Assembly (NCBI RefSeq): GCF_900106925.1
Contig: NZ_FNNZ01000019.1
Span: forward strand, 1-64,000
Length of the DNA: 64,000 bases
Reading direction: 5' to 3'
Origin: Thiocapsa roseopersicina
GTDB lineage: Bacteria > Pseudomonadota > Gammaproteobacteria > Chromatiales > Chromatiaceae
Positions 20,711 to 29,951 of this stretch are shown in pieces. The notes beneath the pieces are model-generated. The model had not been told where the DNA came from and did not search any database. It saw nothing but the letters and a program-made list of their open reading frames with translations. Numbering within the stretch: the first letter of the stretch is position 1; every line of letters starts with the position of its first letter. The translations under genes were made by a program, and so were the position numbers.

Positions 20711-22378
20711 CTAAGCCGCGCGCGCCTGTCGGACCTCGCCGCGATTCAACGCCGACAGGACGGCGCCCAGCGAGGCGGCCACCGTGTCCCGATGGATGGC
20801 AGCACCGGCAATCCGCTGCGATCCGAGCTCAAGCTGGACGTAGGCGATCGCCTCGGCGTCCGTCCCCTCGCCGATCGCATGCTCCTGATAATCCAGGATG
20901 CGCACCGGCTGGCCGCTCCAGCGCGACCAGGCATCGACGAAGGCCGCCATCGCGCCCTCCCCTTCACCGCGCAGCCGCTGCTCGCCATCCGGTCCCGCGA
21001 TGCGGGCCTCGATGACATCGTGCCCGTTGCGATCGAGCCGATAACCGAGCAGCCGGACCGGGCTTTGATCGACGACGAAATGGTCCATAAAGATGCGGTG
21101 GATACTCTCGGCATCCATCTCTCCGCCGCGACGCTCGCTCTGCGCCTGGACCAAACGGGCCAGCTCGACCTGCATCCAGCGGGGCAGCGTGAGCCCGAAG
21201 TCGCGCTCCATGACGAAGGCGACGCCGCCCTTCCCGGACTGGCTGTTGACCCGGATCACCGCCTGATAGCTGCGGCCCAGGTCACGCGGGTCGATCGGCA
21301 AATAGGCGACCTGCCAGGGCTCTTCTGGATCCTGGCGCATCAGACTCTTGCGGATGGCATCCTGATGACTTCCCGAGAAGGCGGTATAGACCAACTCGCC
21401 TACCCATGGGTGGCGCGGATGCAGCGCCGTGCCGGTGCATTCCTCCACCACCCGAACGATCTCGTCCGGGTCGCTCAAATCCAAACCCGGATCGATGCCC
21501 TGGCTGTACAGGTTCATCGCCAGGGTCACGATGTCCAGGTTGCCGGTGCGCTCGCCGTTGCCGAGCAGGGTCCCCTCGACCCGATCCGCGCCGGCCAAGA
21601 GGGCCAGCTCCGCCGCCGCAGCCGCGCCACCGCGATCGTTGTGGGTATGCACCGACAGGACGATCGCGTCGCGCCGCGAGATATGCGTCGCGAAATATTC
21701 GACCTGGTCGGCGAAGACATTCGGGCTCGCGACCTCGACCGTCGCGGGCAGATTGACGATGCACGGCCGTTGCGGGGTCGGCTGCCAGACGTCCAGCACC
21801 GCCTCGCAGACCTCGACCGCATAGTCCGGCTCGGTGGCCGTGAAGCTCTCGGGCGAGTACTGGAAGGTCCAGCGTGTCGCGGGCCGTCGCTGCGCCTCGC
21901 GCAGGACCCACTCGGCACCCTGACGGGCGATCGCCTTCACGCCCGCACGATCCTGGCCGAACACCCAGTCACGCTGAACCGGGGAGGTCGAGTTGTAGAG
22001 ATGCACGATCGCTCGCGGGGCAGCGTCCAGGGCATCGAAGGTGCGACGGATCAGATCCTCGCGCGCCTGGACCAAGACCTGAACGGTCACGTCCTCGGGG
22101 ATCTTGTCCTCCTCGATCAACCAGCGCACGAAGTCAAAGTCCGGCTGGCTCGCAGCAGGGAAGCCGATCTCGATCTCCTTGAAGCCGAGCTTCACCAGCA
22201 GTGCCCAAAGACGACGCTTCTGGGCGACCCCCATCGGCTCCAACAGCGCCTGGTTGCCGTCGCGCAGATCCACACTCGCCCAGATCGGAGCCTGCTCGAC
22301 GACACGGCTCGGCCAGCGGCGGTTCGGCAGATCCACCACCGGACCGCGACGATACTTTCGGGGGTCAAAACGGGTCAT
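20711..22378 (-). CDS. leuA: 2-isopropylmalate synthase, long (LeuA2) type
   Basis: 555 aa. It condenses acetyl-CoA with 2-ketoisovalerate in the first committed step of leucine synthesis. The TIM barrel opens with [15 protein letters not shown] and contains [19 protein letters not shown] with metal-binding histidines. The C-terminal ~150 residues form the leucine-feedback regulatory domain. The length and FDPRKYRR opening mark the IPMS2 subfamily. ATG 22378 is preceded by GGAG and the longer open frame runs into heptamer repeats, so it is not used. The upstream region carries repeat arrays instead of a recognisable leucine attenuator. Confidence 0.95.
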   Translation of the reverse strand: MTRFDPRKYRRGPVVDLPNRRWPSRVVEQAPIWASVDLRDGNQALLEPMGVAQKRRLWALLVKLGFKEIEIGFPAASQPDFDFVRWLIEEDKIPEDVTVQVLVQAREDLIRRTFDALDAAPRAIVHLYNSTSPVQRDWVFGQDRAGVKAIARQGAEWVLREAQRRPATRWTFQYSPESFTATEPDYAVEVCEAVLDVWQPTPQRPCIVNLPATVEVASPNVFADQVEYFATHISRRDAIVLSVHTHNDRGGAAAAAELALLAGADRVEGTLLGNGERTGNLDIVTLAMNLYSQGIDPGLDLSDPDEIVRVVEECTGTALHPRHPWVGELVYTAFSGSHQDAIRKSLMRQDPEEPWQVAYLPIDPRDLGRSYQAVIRVNSQSGKGGVAFVMERDFGLTLPRWMQVELARLVQAQSERRGGEMDAESIHRIFMDHFVVDQSPVRLLGYRLDRNGHDVIEARIAGPDGEQRLRGEGEGAMAAFVDAWSRWSGQPVRILDYQEHAIGEGTDAEAIAYVQLELGSQRIAGAAIHRDTVAASLGAVLSALNRGEVRQARAA

Positions 22379-22405
22379 GTTGTTCTCCGGAGTTTTTAGT
22401 GGGCT

Positions 22406-22440
22406 GCCGCCAGCCGCCAGCCGCCAGCCGCCAGCCGCCA
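22406..22440. repeat. Heptamer tandem repeat (GCCGCCA)5 upstream of leuA
   Basis: Five perfect GCCGCCA units lie about 30 bases upstream of the leuA start, so they would fall in its leader or promoter. The unit differs from the clpB/oxyR heptamer GCCTCCA by one base. Confidence 0.9.
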
Positions 22441-22486
22441 GAAGAATCAAGGCGTTCGATGAAACGCCGTCAAATCAAAGATCATC

Positions 22487-22507
22487 GCCGATAGCCGATA
22501 GCCGATA
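22487..22507. repeat. Heptamer tandem repeat (GCCGATA)3 upstream of leuA
   Basis: Three perfect GCCGATA units, flanked by GATCATC on the left and GATGATC on the right, which form an inverted pair. Same GCC-NNN-A pattern as the other heptamers in the window. Confidence 0.8.
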
Positions 22508-22824
22508 GCGATCCCCGACAGATGATCGTTCACGCCCGCGCCGAGCGAACGGCGGGGCGGAACCGGTTTGCCGTGCCCCGGTAGGGGACTTGGCTGCTCA
22601 CGTCCCGGTAAGGACCTGGAGCCTGGTGGGCAGGTGCCTCGTGAGCCCTTGCCCGAGTCGCGGCTGGTTGGCCGACGGGGAAAGAATAGGCTCGACAGGC
22701 ACGCAGATGATTGCAAAAATGCCTCTAAATCTGAGTATCTACGCAAGGATCTGCGATTTTTTATGGATTTTAAGGCAGATTAGAAATCGCCACCCCGGAA
22801 GACACACCGAACGGAGCAACCGCA

Positions 22825-23289
22825 ATGAAGCTGGACCGTTACGACCGCCGGATCCTCGAGGAGCTGCAACACGACGGACGCATCAGCAATCAGGAGCTGG
22901 CCGACCGCATCGGCCTCTCGCCCTCGCCCTGTCTGCGACGCGTCCGAGCACTCGAAGAGTCCGGCATCATCCGCGGCTATGCGGCCCTGCTCGACGCCAA
23001 GACGCTCGGGCTCAACCTCATGGCGCTCCTGAGCATCTCGATGGACAAGCACACCCCGGAGCGTTTCGAGCGCTTCGACGCCGCCGTTGCGGCAATCCCC
23101 GAGGTGCAGGAATGTCTCTTGATCACCGGACGCGATGCCGACTACCAGCTCAAGGTCGTCGTGCGCGACATGGATGCCTACCAGGACCTGCTGCTCAACA
23201 AGATCACCCGCATCGAGGGGGTGACCGGCGTGCACTCAAGCTTTGTTCTGCGGCGTGTGGTGGAGCGTGCCAGTCTCCCGCTGAATTGA
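22825..23289 (+). CDS. Lrp/AsnC-family transcriptional regulator
   Basis: 154 aa, typical length. The N-terminal helix-turn-helix (DRRILEELQHDGRISNQELA, DRIGLSPSPCLRRVRALEES) is followed by the RAM effector-binding domain (ECLLITGRDADYQLKVVVRD). Such proteins sense amino acids and bind DNA as octamers. It is divergent from leuA, so control of leuA is a reasonable inference. An AT-rich stretch lies just upstream. Whether it is Lrp itself or a paralogue cannot be settled here. Confidence 0.9.
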   Translation: MKLDRYDRRILEELQHDGRISNQELADRIGLSPSPCLRRVRALEESGIIRGYAALLDAKTLGLNLMALLSISMDKHTPERFERFDAAVAAIPEVQECLLITGRDADYQLKVVVRDMDAYQDLLLNKITRIEGVTGVHSSFVLRRVVERASLPLN

Positions 23290-23314
23290 GGGCGAGGTGA
23301 TGTACGTCCGGGCT

Positions 23315-23339
23315 TTACGTCAAACGTAACGCGTACTAT
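23315..23339 (+). promoter_or_regulatory. Probable higBA promoter and operator
   Basis: A perfect palindrome TTACGT-CAA-ACGTAA (23315-23329) overlaps the presumed -35 area, and TACTAT (23334-23339) could be the -10. The higB GTG begins only 11 bases after it. HigA proteins bind such palindromes to repress their own operon, so this is the likely operator. Confidence 0.5.
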
Positions 23340-23349
23340 CCTCGGTCGG

Positions 23350-23634
23350 GTGATCAAAAGCTTTGCTGACAAGGCTACGGCCGCCCTCTTTTGCGGTCGT
23401 CGCGTGCGCCGGTTCCCGCCCGATATCCATCGCCGCGCCTATGCCAAGCTCCAAGCTTTGGATGCGGCGGACACACTCGACTTCCTGCGGATTCCGCCCT
23501 CGAACCGCCTGGAGCCGTCGTTACGTGGCGACCGAGAAGGTCAGTGGAGCATCCGCATCAACGACCAATGGCGTCTTTGCTTCCGCTGGCAAGACCACGA
23601 TGCCTATGATGTCGAGGTGACTGACTATCACTGA
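23350..23634 (+). CDS. higB: HigB-like mRNA interferase toxin (RelE/ParE superfamily)
   Basis: 94 aa, full family length. The typical opening IKSFADKATAALFCGRRVRR, the RLEPSLRGDREGQWSIRIND motif and the WRLCFRW strand carry the basic and aromatic residues used for ribosome-dependent mRNA cleavage. The start is GTG 23350 with no clear ribosome site; it may be nearly leaderless. The antitoxin gene follows 45 bases downstream, the toxin-first order usual for higBA. Confidence 0.92.
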   Translation: MIKSFADKATAALFCGRRVRRFPPDIHRRAYAKLQALDAADTLDFLRIPPSNRLEPSLRGDREGQWSIRINDQWRLCFRWQDHDAYDVEVTDYH

Positions 23635-23679
23635 GCACGCCGGCAACATTCCCGCGCAATCAGCCTGTTCAAGACCGAC

Positions 23680-24030
23680 ATGAGCATACGAAGAGAACAC
23701 CTGGACGAGATCGACTTCTCCGACATCGCCGACGGCGCCGACCTCATGCCTCCGATCACGCCGGGCGAAATCCTGCGCGAGGACTTCATGGAACCACTGG
23801 GTCTATCGGCGAATGCCCTGGCCAAAGCGTTGCGTGTCCCGCCCAATCGGATCACCGCGATCCTGAACGGCACTCGTTCGATCACCGCCGACACGGCACT
23901 CCGGCTTGCCCGTTACTTCAGCACGACCCCTCAGTCCTGGCTGAACCTCCAGCAGAATTACGAGTTGGAGATCGCGAAACGGACAGTTGGAGCAACCGTT
24001 TCAGCCGAGGTCACTCCTCGAGCGGCTTGA
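23680..24030 (+). CDS. higA: HigA-family antitoxin
   Basis: 116 aa. Opens with an acidic leader (HLDEIDFSDIADGADL), then the HigA signature PITPGEILREDFMEPLGLSA and a Cro/C1-type helix-turn-helix (NALAKALRVPPNRITAILNG), ending with SWLNLQQNYELE. It neutralises HigB and represses the operon. It has an extended C-terminal tail after the YELE motif. A restriction enzyme gene follows about 120 bases downstream, which may make this pair an addiction element for the island. Confidence 0.93.
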   Translation: MSIRREHLDEIDFSDIADGADLMPPITPGEILREDFMEPLGLSANALAKALRVPPNRITAILNGTRSITADTALRLARYFSTTPQSWLNLQQNYELEIAKRTVGATVSAEVTPRAA

Positions 24031-24151
24031 TGGCGAGGCAAACGTCTGCCTTGCGCGGACGCAACCCAAGCGGCCACGCACGTGGCGGTTGTCGAAGCGG
24101 CGGTCACGCCGCCTCGGGACAAGCCGTCAGAGACATCAACAAGGAGCGGGT

Positions 24152-27103
24152 ATGTCACCAGACGAATTCATCTCACGGTGGAAAGGGGTCACCTTGACCG
24201 AGAGAGCGTCCTCTCAATCGCACTTCAATGACTTGTGCCAGATGCTCGGAGAGAAGGCGCCGGTCGAAGCGGATCCGAGCGGTATCTGGTACGCGTTCGA
24301 GAAGGGCGCAAAGAAGGCCGGCGGAGGAGACGGCTGGGCCGACGTCTGGAAGCGCAAGCACTTCGGTTGGGAGTACAAGGGGCCTGGCCGAGATCTCGAC
24401 GAAGCCTTCAAACAGCTCCAGATCTACACCCCGTCGCTGGAGTATCCCCCGCTGCTGATTGTCTCGGACATCCAGACAATCCGCATCCATACCGCCTTCA
24501 CCGGCCTGGTTCCGGTGATTCACGAGCTGACGCTCGAAGACCTGCGCGATCATGCCAAGCGGCGGCTCCTCAAATGGGCCTTCACGGATCCCGACCAGCT
24601 GCGCCCGCGCCAGACGCGTGCCGAGCTCACCGAGGCAGCGGCCGGCAAGCTCGGCGATCTCGCGCAGGTGTGGCGCTCGCGCGGCCATGATCCGCTGCGG
24701 GTCGCGCACTTCAGCCACCAGGTGCTCTTCTGTCTGTTCGCCGAGGATATCGGGCTTCTGCCGGACAAGTTCTTCTCGCAACTGCTTGAAGCCGGGATCG
24801 ACGAGCCTGACAGCGCGCAAGGGATGCTCGAAGAGCTGTTCGGGGCAATGGCCAGCGGCGGGCGAGTCAACTACAAACGGATCGATTGGTTCAACGGCGG
24901 TCTGTTCACCGCGCGCGATGCCCTACCCCTGGAGAAGACCGATCTTCAACAGCTCCTGGCGCTGGCCGGGCTCGATTGGTCGGCGATTCAGCCGTCCATC
25001 TTCGGCACCCTGTTCGAGCGCGGGCTCGACCCGGACAAGCGCGCCCAGCTCGGCGCCCACTACACCGACGAGCCCTCGATCATGCGGATCGTCGATCCGG
25101 TTGTCCTGGATCCCTTGCGGGACGAGTGGACGGGGCTGCGCGATCCCATCGCAGCCATCATGGACAAGGCCAAGGCTGCCAAGTCCACGGCGGCCAGCAC
25201 GCGGGCCAAGGGTCAGGCTCAGACCCTCCTGCAAACCTTCCTGGAGCGCCTACGGCGGTTTCGCGTGCTCGATCCGGCGTGCGGGTCCGGCAACTTCCTC
25301 CTGCTCTCGCTGCTTGGGCTGAAGGATCTGGAGCATCTGGTGTTGCTCGAAGCCGAGGGCCTTGGCTTGCCCCGCGGCTTTCCGATGGTCGGACCCGAGA
25401 ACGTGCTCGGGATCGAGCTGAATCCCTACGCGGCGGAGCTGGCACGGGTCACCATCTGGATCGGCGAGATTCAGTGGATGCTCGGTCATGGATTCTCGCT
25501 TTCGAAGAATCCCATCCTGAAGCCGCTCGACACCATCCAGCAGCGCGACGCCATCGTGAATGCAGACGGGACCGAGCCGGAGTGGCCCGATGCGGATGCC
25601 ATCGTAGGGAATCCGCCGTTCCTGGGTGGCAGCAAGAAGCGGTCGATTCTAGGGGATGCCTACTTCGAGACTTTGAACAAACTCTTCGGCGGGCGCGTGC
25701 CGGGCGGCGCGGATCTCGTCACCTACTGGTTCGAGAAGGCGCGGGCGCAGATCGAGGCGGGCCAGGCGAAGTGCGCGGGCTTGGTCGCGACCAACAGCAT
25801 CCGTCAGCCGAGTAATCGGGGAGTTCTAGATCGAATTATTCAAACAGGAACCATCTTCAACGCTTGGTCGGATGAGCCTTGGGTCAACGAGGGAGCTGCA
25901 GTCCGCGTATCACTTGTGGCATTTGGTGTTCGTGAGTTGACTCGGCAGCCGAAACTGGATGGTCAAGTCGTCGGCGAGATCAATCGGCACCTCCAGGGGA
26001 TCACCCAATTCAATGGCATCAATTCCGCCAACCTTTCACTGGCTTCAAGGCTTATCGATAATCGAATCGCTTTTCAGGGAACCAAGAAGTACGGTGATTT
26101 CGACATTGGCGGGAGCATCGCGAGGGCATGGCTTCTGCTTCCGAATCCTCACGGCCGACCCAACAGCGACGTGATCAAGCCCTGGTTGAACGGCAAAGAT
26201 GTCACTGGCCGCGCTACGGATACCTGGATAATCGACTTCGGGGTGAACATGCCGGAGGCCGAAGCCGCCCTTTACGAGGCGCCTTTCGCTTATCTCATGG
26301 CCCAAGTTAAGCCTTACAGAGACACTGTCAGAAGAGAGCGAACCCGAAGACGTTGGTGGATTCACGAGGAAGCGCGGCCCGGATTGAGATCGGCAACGCG
26401 CGAATACAGTCGCGTAATCGCAACACCAATGACCGCTAAACATCGGATGTTCGTGTGGTTCGATACCAGAGTGCTTCCAGATCAGCAACTGATCGTCATC
26501 GCCCGATCGGACAACACCACCTTCGGCATCCTCCAATCGCGATTCCATGAACTCTGGTCGCTGCGACTAGGGACCAGTCTTGAGGATCGACCGCGCTACA
26601 CCCCGACCACAACCTTCGAGACCTTTCCCTTCCCCGAGGGCCTGACGCCCGCCGACACGGCCGGCCCGACCGAGACCCTGGACACCGGGGTCATCCTCCC
26701 GAGCGTCTCCCACGAGCTGCGCGCGGTCGCGCTGACGATCGCCGAAGTGGCCCTCCGCCTGAACCAGCTCCGCGAGAATTGGCTGAATCCTCCCGAGTGG
26801 GTCGATCGCGTGCCTGAAGTCGTGCAGGGTTACCCGGACCGGATCATCCCCAAGCCCGAGCATGCTGCGGAGCTGAAGAAGCGCACCCTGACCAACCTCT
26901 ACAACGCGCGTCCTGCTTGGCTCGACAATGCGCACAAGACGCTCGATGCCGCGGTTGCCACTGCCTATGGGTGGTCGGACTACGCACCGGACATGCCCGA
27001 CGATGAGATCCTCGCGCGGTTGCTGGCGCTGAATCTGAAGCGGTCGGCGGATCCGGATATCCACCGCGATCGAACACCGCCCGAACCAGCCGTCGCCGAA
27101 TGA
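24152..27103 (+). CDS. MmeI-like Type IIL/IIG restriction endonuclease-methyltransferase
   Basis: 983 aa single-chain enzyme that would cut and adenine-methylate DNA. The nuclease domain has D64, E74 and K76 in WADVWKRKHFGWEYKG, the same D-X9-EXK spacing as MmeI. A helical spacer follows, then an N6-adenine methyltransferase with motif I LDPACGSGNFLL (about residue 371) and motif IV GNPPF (about 486). The target-recognition region (about residues 555-810) and a C-terminal helical domain complete the MmeI layout. ATG 24152 has AAGGAG upstream. DNA coding the recognition region (about 25815-26590) is visibly poorer in GC than the rest, as expected if specificity modules are exchanged. No separate methylase or specificity gene is needed. 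Confidence 0.92.
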   Translation: MSPDEFISRWKGVTLTERASSQSHFNDLCQMLGEKAPVEADPSGIWYAFEKGAKKAGGGDGWADVWKRKHFGWEYKGPGRDLDEAFKQLQIYTPSLEYPPLLIVSDIQTIRIHTAFTGLVPVIHELTLEDLRDHAKRRLLKWAFTDPDQLRPRQTRAELTEAAAGKLGDLAQVWRSRGHDPLRVAHFSHQVLFCLFAEDIGLLPDKFFSQLLEAGIDEPDSAQGMLEELFGAMASGGRVNYKRIDWFNGGLFTARDALPLEKTDLQQLLALAGLDWSAIQPSIFGTLFERGLDPDKRAQLGAHYTDEPSIMRIVDPVVLDPLRDEWTGLRDPIAAIMDKAKAAKSTAASTRAKGQAQTLLQTFLERLRRFRVLDPACGSGNFLLLSLLGLKDLEHLVLLEAEGLGLPRGFPMVGPENVLGIELNPYAAELARVTIWIGEIQWMLGHGFSLSKNPILKPLDTIQQRDAIVNADGTEPEWPDADAIVGNPPFLGGSKKRSILGDAYFETLNKLFGGRVPGGADLVTYWFEKARAQIEAGQAKCAGLVATNSIRQPSNRGVLDRIIQTGTIFNAWSDEPWVNEGAAVRVSLVAFGVRELTRQPKLDGQVVGEINRHLQGITQFNGINSANLSLASRLIDNRIAFQGTKKYGDFDIGGSIARAWLLLPNPHGRPNSDVIKPWLNGKDVTGRATDTWIIDFGVNMPEAEAALYEAPFAYLMAQVKPYRDTVRRERTRRRWWIHEEARPGLRSATREYSRVIATPMTAKHRMFVWFDTRVLPDQQLIVIARSDNTTFGILQSRFHELWSLRLGTSLEDRPRYTPTTTFETFPFPEGLTPADTAGPTETLDTGVILPSVSHELRAVALTIAEVALRLNQLRENWLNPPEWVDRVPEVVQGYPDRIIPKPEHAAELKKRTLTNLYNARPAWLDNAHKTLDAAVATAYGWSDYAPDMPDDEILARLLALNLKRSADPDIHRDRTPPEPAVAE

Positions 27104-27177
27104 ATCCCGCACGCCCGGCACGCCGAATGCTTGAATCTCCAGCGAAAGCCTCATCGATCAGAGGCGAGGAGAAACCC

Positions 27178-27567
27178 ATGAACGATCTACACATTCAAGC
27201 CCAGACGACGACAGGGACGACACAGGATCAGGAACGCGCACGCCGGCTCCACGGGGCTCTGACGGAAGCGTCACTTCGAAACGAAAACGTCCTTTACGCG
27301 CGGACCAGAGGCGTCAGCCAGAACAACGGATCGTTCGGATTTCGCCCCGGTTACCTCGACGGTGCGAGCGGCGAGGCGGTGCTGTCGCGCTTTGCAGACG
27401 GAACCCCGGCGCCGGTGCATCTGCTCGACGGCCTGCCCGTGTCCTGGATCCTCGACCGGGATCATGAAGGTCATGTGACCGCCATCCGTCAGGGAATCGT
27501 CTCCGGATTCATCCGCGACGGTCGGTTCTACACGCGTGAAGAGGCCATCACAGCGACCGCGCACTGA
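27178..27567 (+). CDS. Hypothetical protein, 129 aa
   Basis: ATG 27178 follows GAGGAGAAACCC, a strong ribosome site. The protein is soluble, with RARRLHGALTEASLRNENVL near the start and the conserved-looking GSFGFRPGYLDGASGEAVLS, then LLDGLPVSWILDRD and VSGFIRDGRFYTREEA. No known domain is recognised. It lies just after the restriction gene but is compositionally like the core genome, so it may not belong to the defence island. Confidence 0.65.
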   Translation: MNDLHIQAQTTTGTTQDQERARRLHGALTEASLRNENVLYARTRGVSQNNGSFGFRPGYLDGASGEAVLSRFADGTPAPVHLLDGLPVSWILDRDHEGHVTAIRQGIVSGFIRDGRFYTREEAITATAH

Positions 27568-27711
27568 GCCCTGATATAGACCCGCAGCCCGCTCTCCGCC
27601 GGTGCAGGGACGCACCACCTCCCTGGTCGCCGCGAGTCGGCCTCGTTCGTCGGGTTCTTTCCCTCGGACTCGCGGGTTGGACATGCCCCGGATTGAAGCT
27701 CCGGCGTCGAT

Positions 27712-28629
27712 TCATCGCCCCGCCATCGCCTCCTCCGCCAGCCGGTGCCCCAGCTCGATCAGCTCGCGTGCCCGATGAAACTCGTGCGCGGCGCAGGCGT
27801 CGCGCGGGACCTCGATCACCACATCCGGACGATAGGCGGCGAGCTTGACCGCCGCGATCGCGTTCTGCATGGTCTCGAACGAGCGGAGCGTGAGATCGAA
27901 CACCCCGAGCTGCTTGTCGTCGCGTCCTCCCAAGGTCTCGCCGATCGCATCGAAAAACTGCCGGATCCGCTCCTGATAACCGAGGTCCGTCGGCGATTCC
28001 TCGCTTGCCGGCTCCGACGGCGCTGCGGGATCTCGGATCCGCTCGACACCGGTCGGCGCCGAGATCTCGGCATTGAGATTGACCGCCACGGTCAGATCGG
28101 TGAAGTCGCGGAAGGTCGGAGCAATCGGCACCGGGTTGAGCAGTCCGCCGTCGACGAGCGTCAGGCCGCGATAGGTGTAAGGCGTGAAGATGCCGGGCAC
28201 GGCGATCGAGGCACGGACGGCGTCGAAGAGCGGACCCTGCGAGATCCAAACCTCGCGTTGTCGGTCGATGTCGGTTGCGACGGCGGTGAAGCTGATCGGC
28301 AGGTCTTCGATCGCATGATCGCCGACCATCGAGCGCAAGGTCTCGATGATGCGATCGCCTTTGAGCAGACCGGCCCCGCTGAAGGCGAAATCGACGAACC
28401 TCAGAACATCGCCCAGGCTCAGCGCACAGACCCACCGCTTGTACGCATCCAGCTCGCCGGCGGCATAGATGCCGCCGACCAAGGCACCCATGGATGCGCC
28501 GCTGATGGAGGTGATTCGATAGCCGCGGGCGGTCAAACACTCGATGATGCCGATATGGGCAAGACCACGCGCGCCGCCGCTGCCGAGAGCCAAGGAAAGC
28601 GTTTCGCGTGGTCGCTGTTGCGTGGTCAA
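27712..28629 (-). CDS. Patatin-like phospholipase (RssA-type)
   Basis: 305 aa, cytoplasmic. The patatin motifs are all present: oxyanion loop GSGGARG (16-22), nucleophile elbow GASMG with Ser46, and the dyad aspartate D160 in VDGG. These enzymes hydrolyse acyl lipids; substrates of RssA-type members are mostly unknown. The C-terminal ~80 residues are an extra helical region. It lies about 90 bases downstream of the AI-2E family permease gene on the same strand and may be co-transcribed. Confidence 0.9.
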   Translation of the reverse strand: MTTQQRPRETLSLALGSGGARGLAHIGIIECLTARGYRITSISGASMGALVGGIYAAGELDAYKRWVCALSLGDVLRFVDFAFSGAGLLKGDRIIETLRSMVGDHAIEDLPISFTAVATDIDRQREVWISQGPLFDAVRASIAVPGIFTPYTYRGLTLVDGGLLNPVPIAPTFRDFTDLTVAVNLNAEISAPTGVERIRDPAAPSEPASEESPTDLGYQERIRQFFDAIGETLGGRDDKQLGVFDLTLRSFETMQNAIAAVKLAAYRPDVVIEVPRDACAAHEFHRARELIELGHRLAEEAMAGR

Positions 28630-28719
28630 CCGCTGCGTCCTCCATCGATGTCGGATGCGTCTCGGAATGGAGCCCGACGCGGGTTGCGCAATCGGTTGCG
28701 CAAAGGCGCCACGAGGGCG

Positions 28720-29901
28720 TCAAGGTCCACGACTCGGGGCCTCGCGCGACTCGACCCCCAGGTCGACATCGGGATCGATACCGGGATCGACCACCGGCTT
28801 CGGCCCGCTCTTCTCTGCGGTGTTGCCCAGGTCGTCCAGGACCGCGTCGACATCGGGCAGGAAATCGGCGAGCTCGACCCCGTAGACCTCCCAGATCGAG
28901 ATGAAGAGCGAGGCGATCAGCGGCCCGATAAAGAGCCCGTTGAAGCCGAACATGAAGATGCCGCCGAGCGTGCTCAGAAAGATCATCAGCTCGTGCATCT
29001 TGGTATCGCGTCCCACCAGGATGGGCCGCAGCACGTTGTCGAGACTGCCGACGACCAGGGCGCAGAAGACAGCCAGCCCGATCGCGCTTCCCACCTGCCC
29101 CTGCACGGCCAGCACGATGCACGCAGGCACCCAGACGAGCGCCGAGCCGACGGCCGGAATAATCGATAAAACCACCATGACGGTGCCCCAAAACACCGCG
29201 TTCTCGATCCCCGCGATGGCGAAGGCAATCCCGGCGAGTCCGCCCTGCAAGAGCCCGATCAGGAGCGTTCCCTTGAGCGTGGCACGGGTGACCGAGGTGA
29301 ACTTCTGCAGCAAGACCCGCTCGTCCGCACTCTTCAGCGGCAGGTAATAGAGGATCTTGTTGATCAGCTTCTGTCCGTCGATCTGCAGGAAATACATGCT
29401 GTAGAGCATCACGAACGCCATGAAGAAGAGGTTCAGGGTGCCCATCGTGAGCGACGAGAGACCTCCGACGATGAACTTGCTGGCGATGGTGGCGGCCTCC
29501 CCGGCACGTTCGATCAGGATCGAGCGCAGGGGCAGCAGATCCTCGTAGAACGGGAGACGGCGCATGCCTTCGAGGAAGGCATCCGGATCGGCGAGCCGCT
29601 CCTTGAGCCAGGGCACGAAGGTCTGGGTGACATCGAGCGCTTGGGCCACCACGACCGCGATCAGCAACGACAGCGGGATCAAAACGACCACGGCCACCAC
29701 GAGAAGCGTCGTGAGCGACGCCAGACTCGGGCTGCCGCGCAGACGCGACTGTAGCCATAGGAACAAGGGCCGCGCCATCGCACTGAAGAGCCCGGCGAGA
29801 AAGAGCGCCATCAGAAACTGCTGGATCATCGCGAGAAAGAGCGCGGAGATCCCGAGCGCCAGCAGGATGACGACCCATTTATTGACAAGATCTTGATTCA
29901 T
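28720..29901 (-). CDS. AI-2E family (PerM/YdiK-type) transporter
   Basis: 393 aa inner-membrane protein. Hydrophobic helices near the N-terminus (VVILLALGISALFLAMIQQF; LTTLLVVAVVVLIPLSLLIA) are followed by a large soluble loop and a second cluster of helices (LLIGLLQGGLAGIAFAIAGI ... IIPAVGSALVWVPACIVLAV), the usual layout of this family. Members export diverse small molecules or ions; naming after AI-2 is historical. The C-terminal ~50 residues form a charged tail (DVDLGVESREAPSRGP). Likely operon with the downstream patatin gene. Confidence 0.88.
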   Translation of the reverse strand: MNQDLVNKWVVILLALGISALFLAMIQQFLMALFLAGLFSAMARPLFLWLQSRLRGSPSLASLTTLLVVAVVVLIPLSLLIAVVVAQALDVTQTFVPWLKERLADPDAFLEGMRRLPFYEDLLPLRSILIERAGEAATIASKFIVGGLSSLTMGTLNLFFMAFVMLYSMYFLQIDGQKLINKILYYLPLKSADERVLLQKFTSVTRATLKGTLLIGLLQGGLAGIAFAIAGIENAVFWGTVMVVLSIIPAVGSALVWVPACIVLAVQGQVGSAIGLAVFCALVVGSLDNVLRPILVGRDTKMHELMIFLSTLGGIFMFGFNGLFIGPLIASLFISIWEVYGVELADFLPDVDAVLDDLGNTAEKSGPKPVVDPGIDPDVDLGVESREAPSRGP

Positions 29902-29951
29902 AAAAACTCACTCATCCATTGGAAAGCGGAGGTGCAATGCCTGATTCGTCC

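Larger units (their letters stand above)
22379..22824. other. Repeat-containing intergenic region between leuA and the lrp-like gene
   Basis: 446 bases without a convincing gene between divergent leuA and the Lrp-type regulator. It contains two heptamer arrays (22406 and 22487), an IR of GATCATC/GATGATC around the second array, and an AT-richer stretch (22700-22800) just before the regulator gene where its promoter is likely. I see no leucine-codon leader peptide. Confidence 0.6.

Noticed and set aside
22379-22520. Leucine attenuator leader peptide before leuA
   Set aside because: No run of leucine codons with start codon and terminator could be found; only heptamer repeats.
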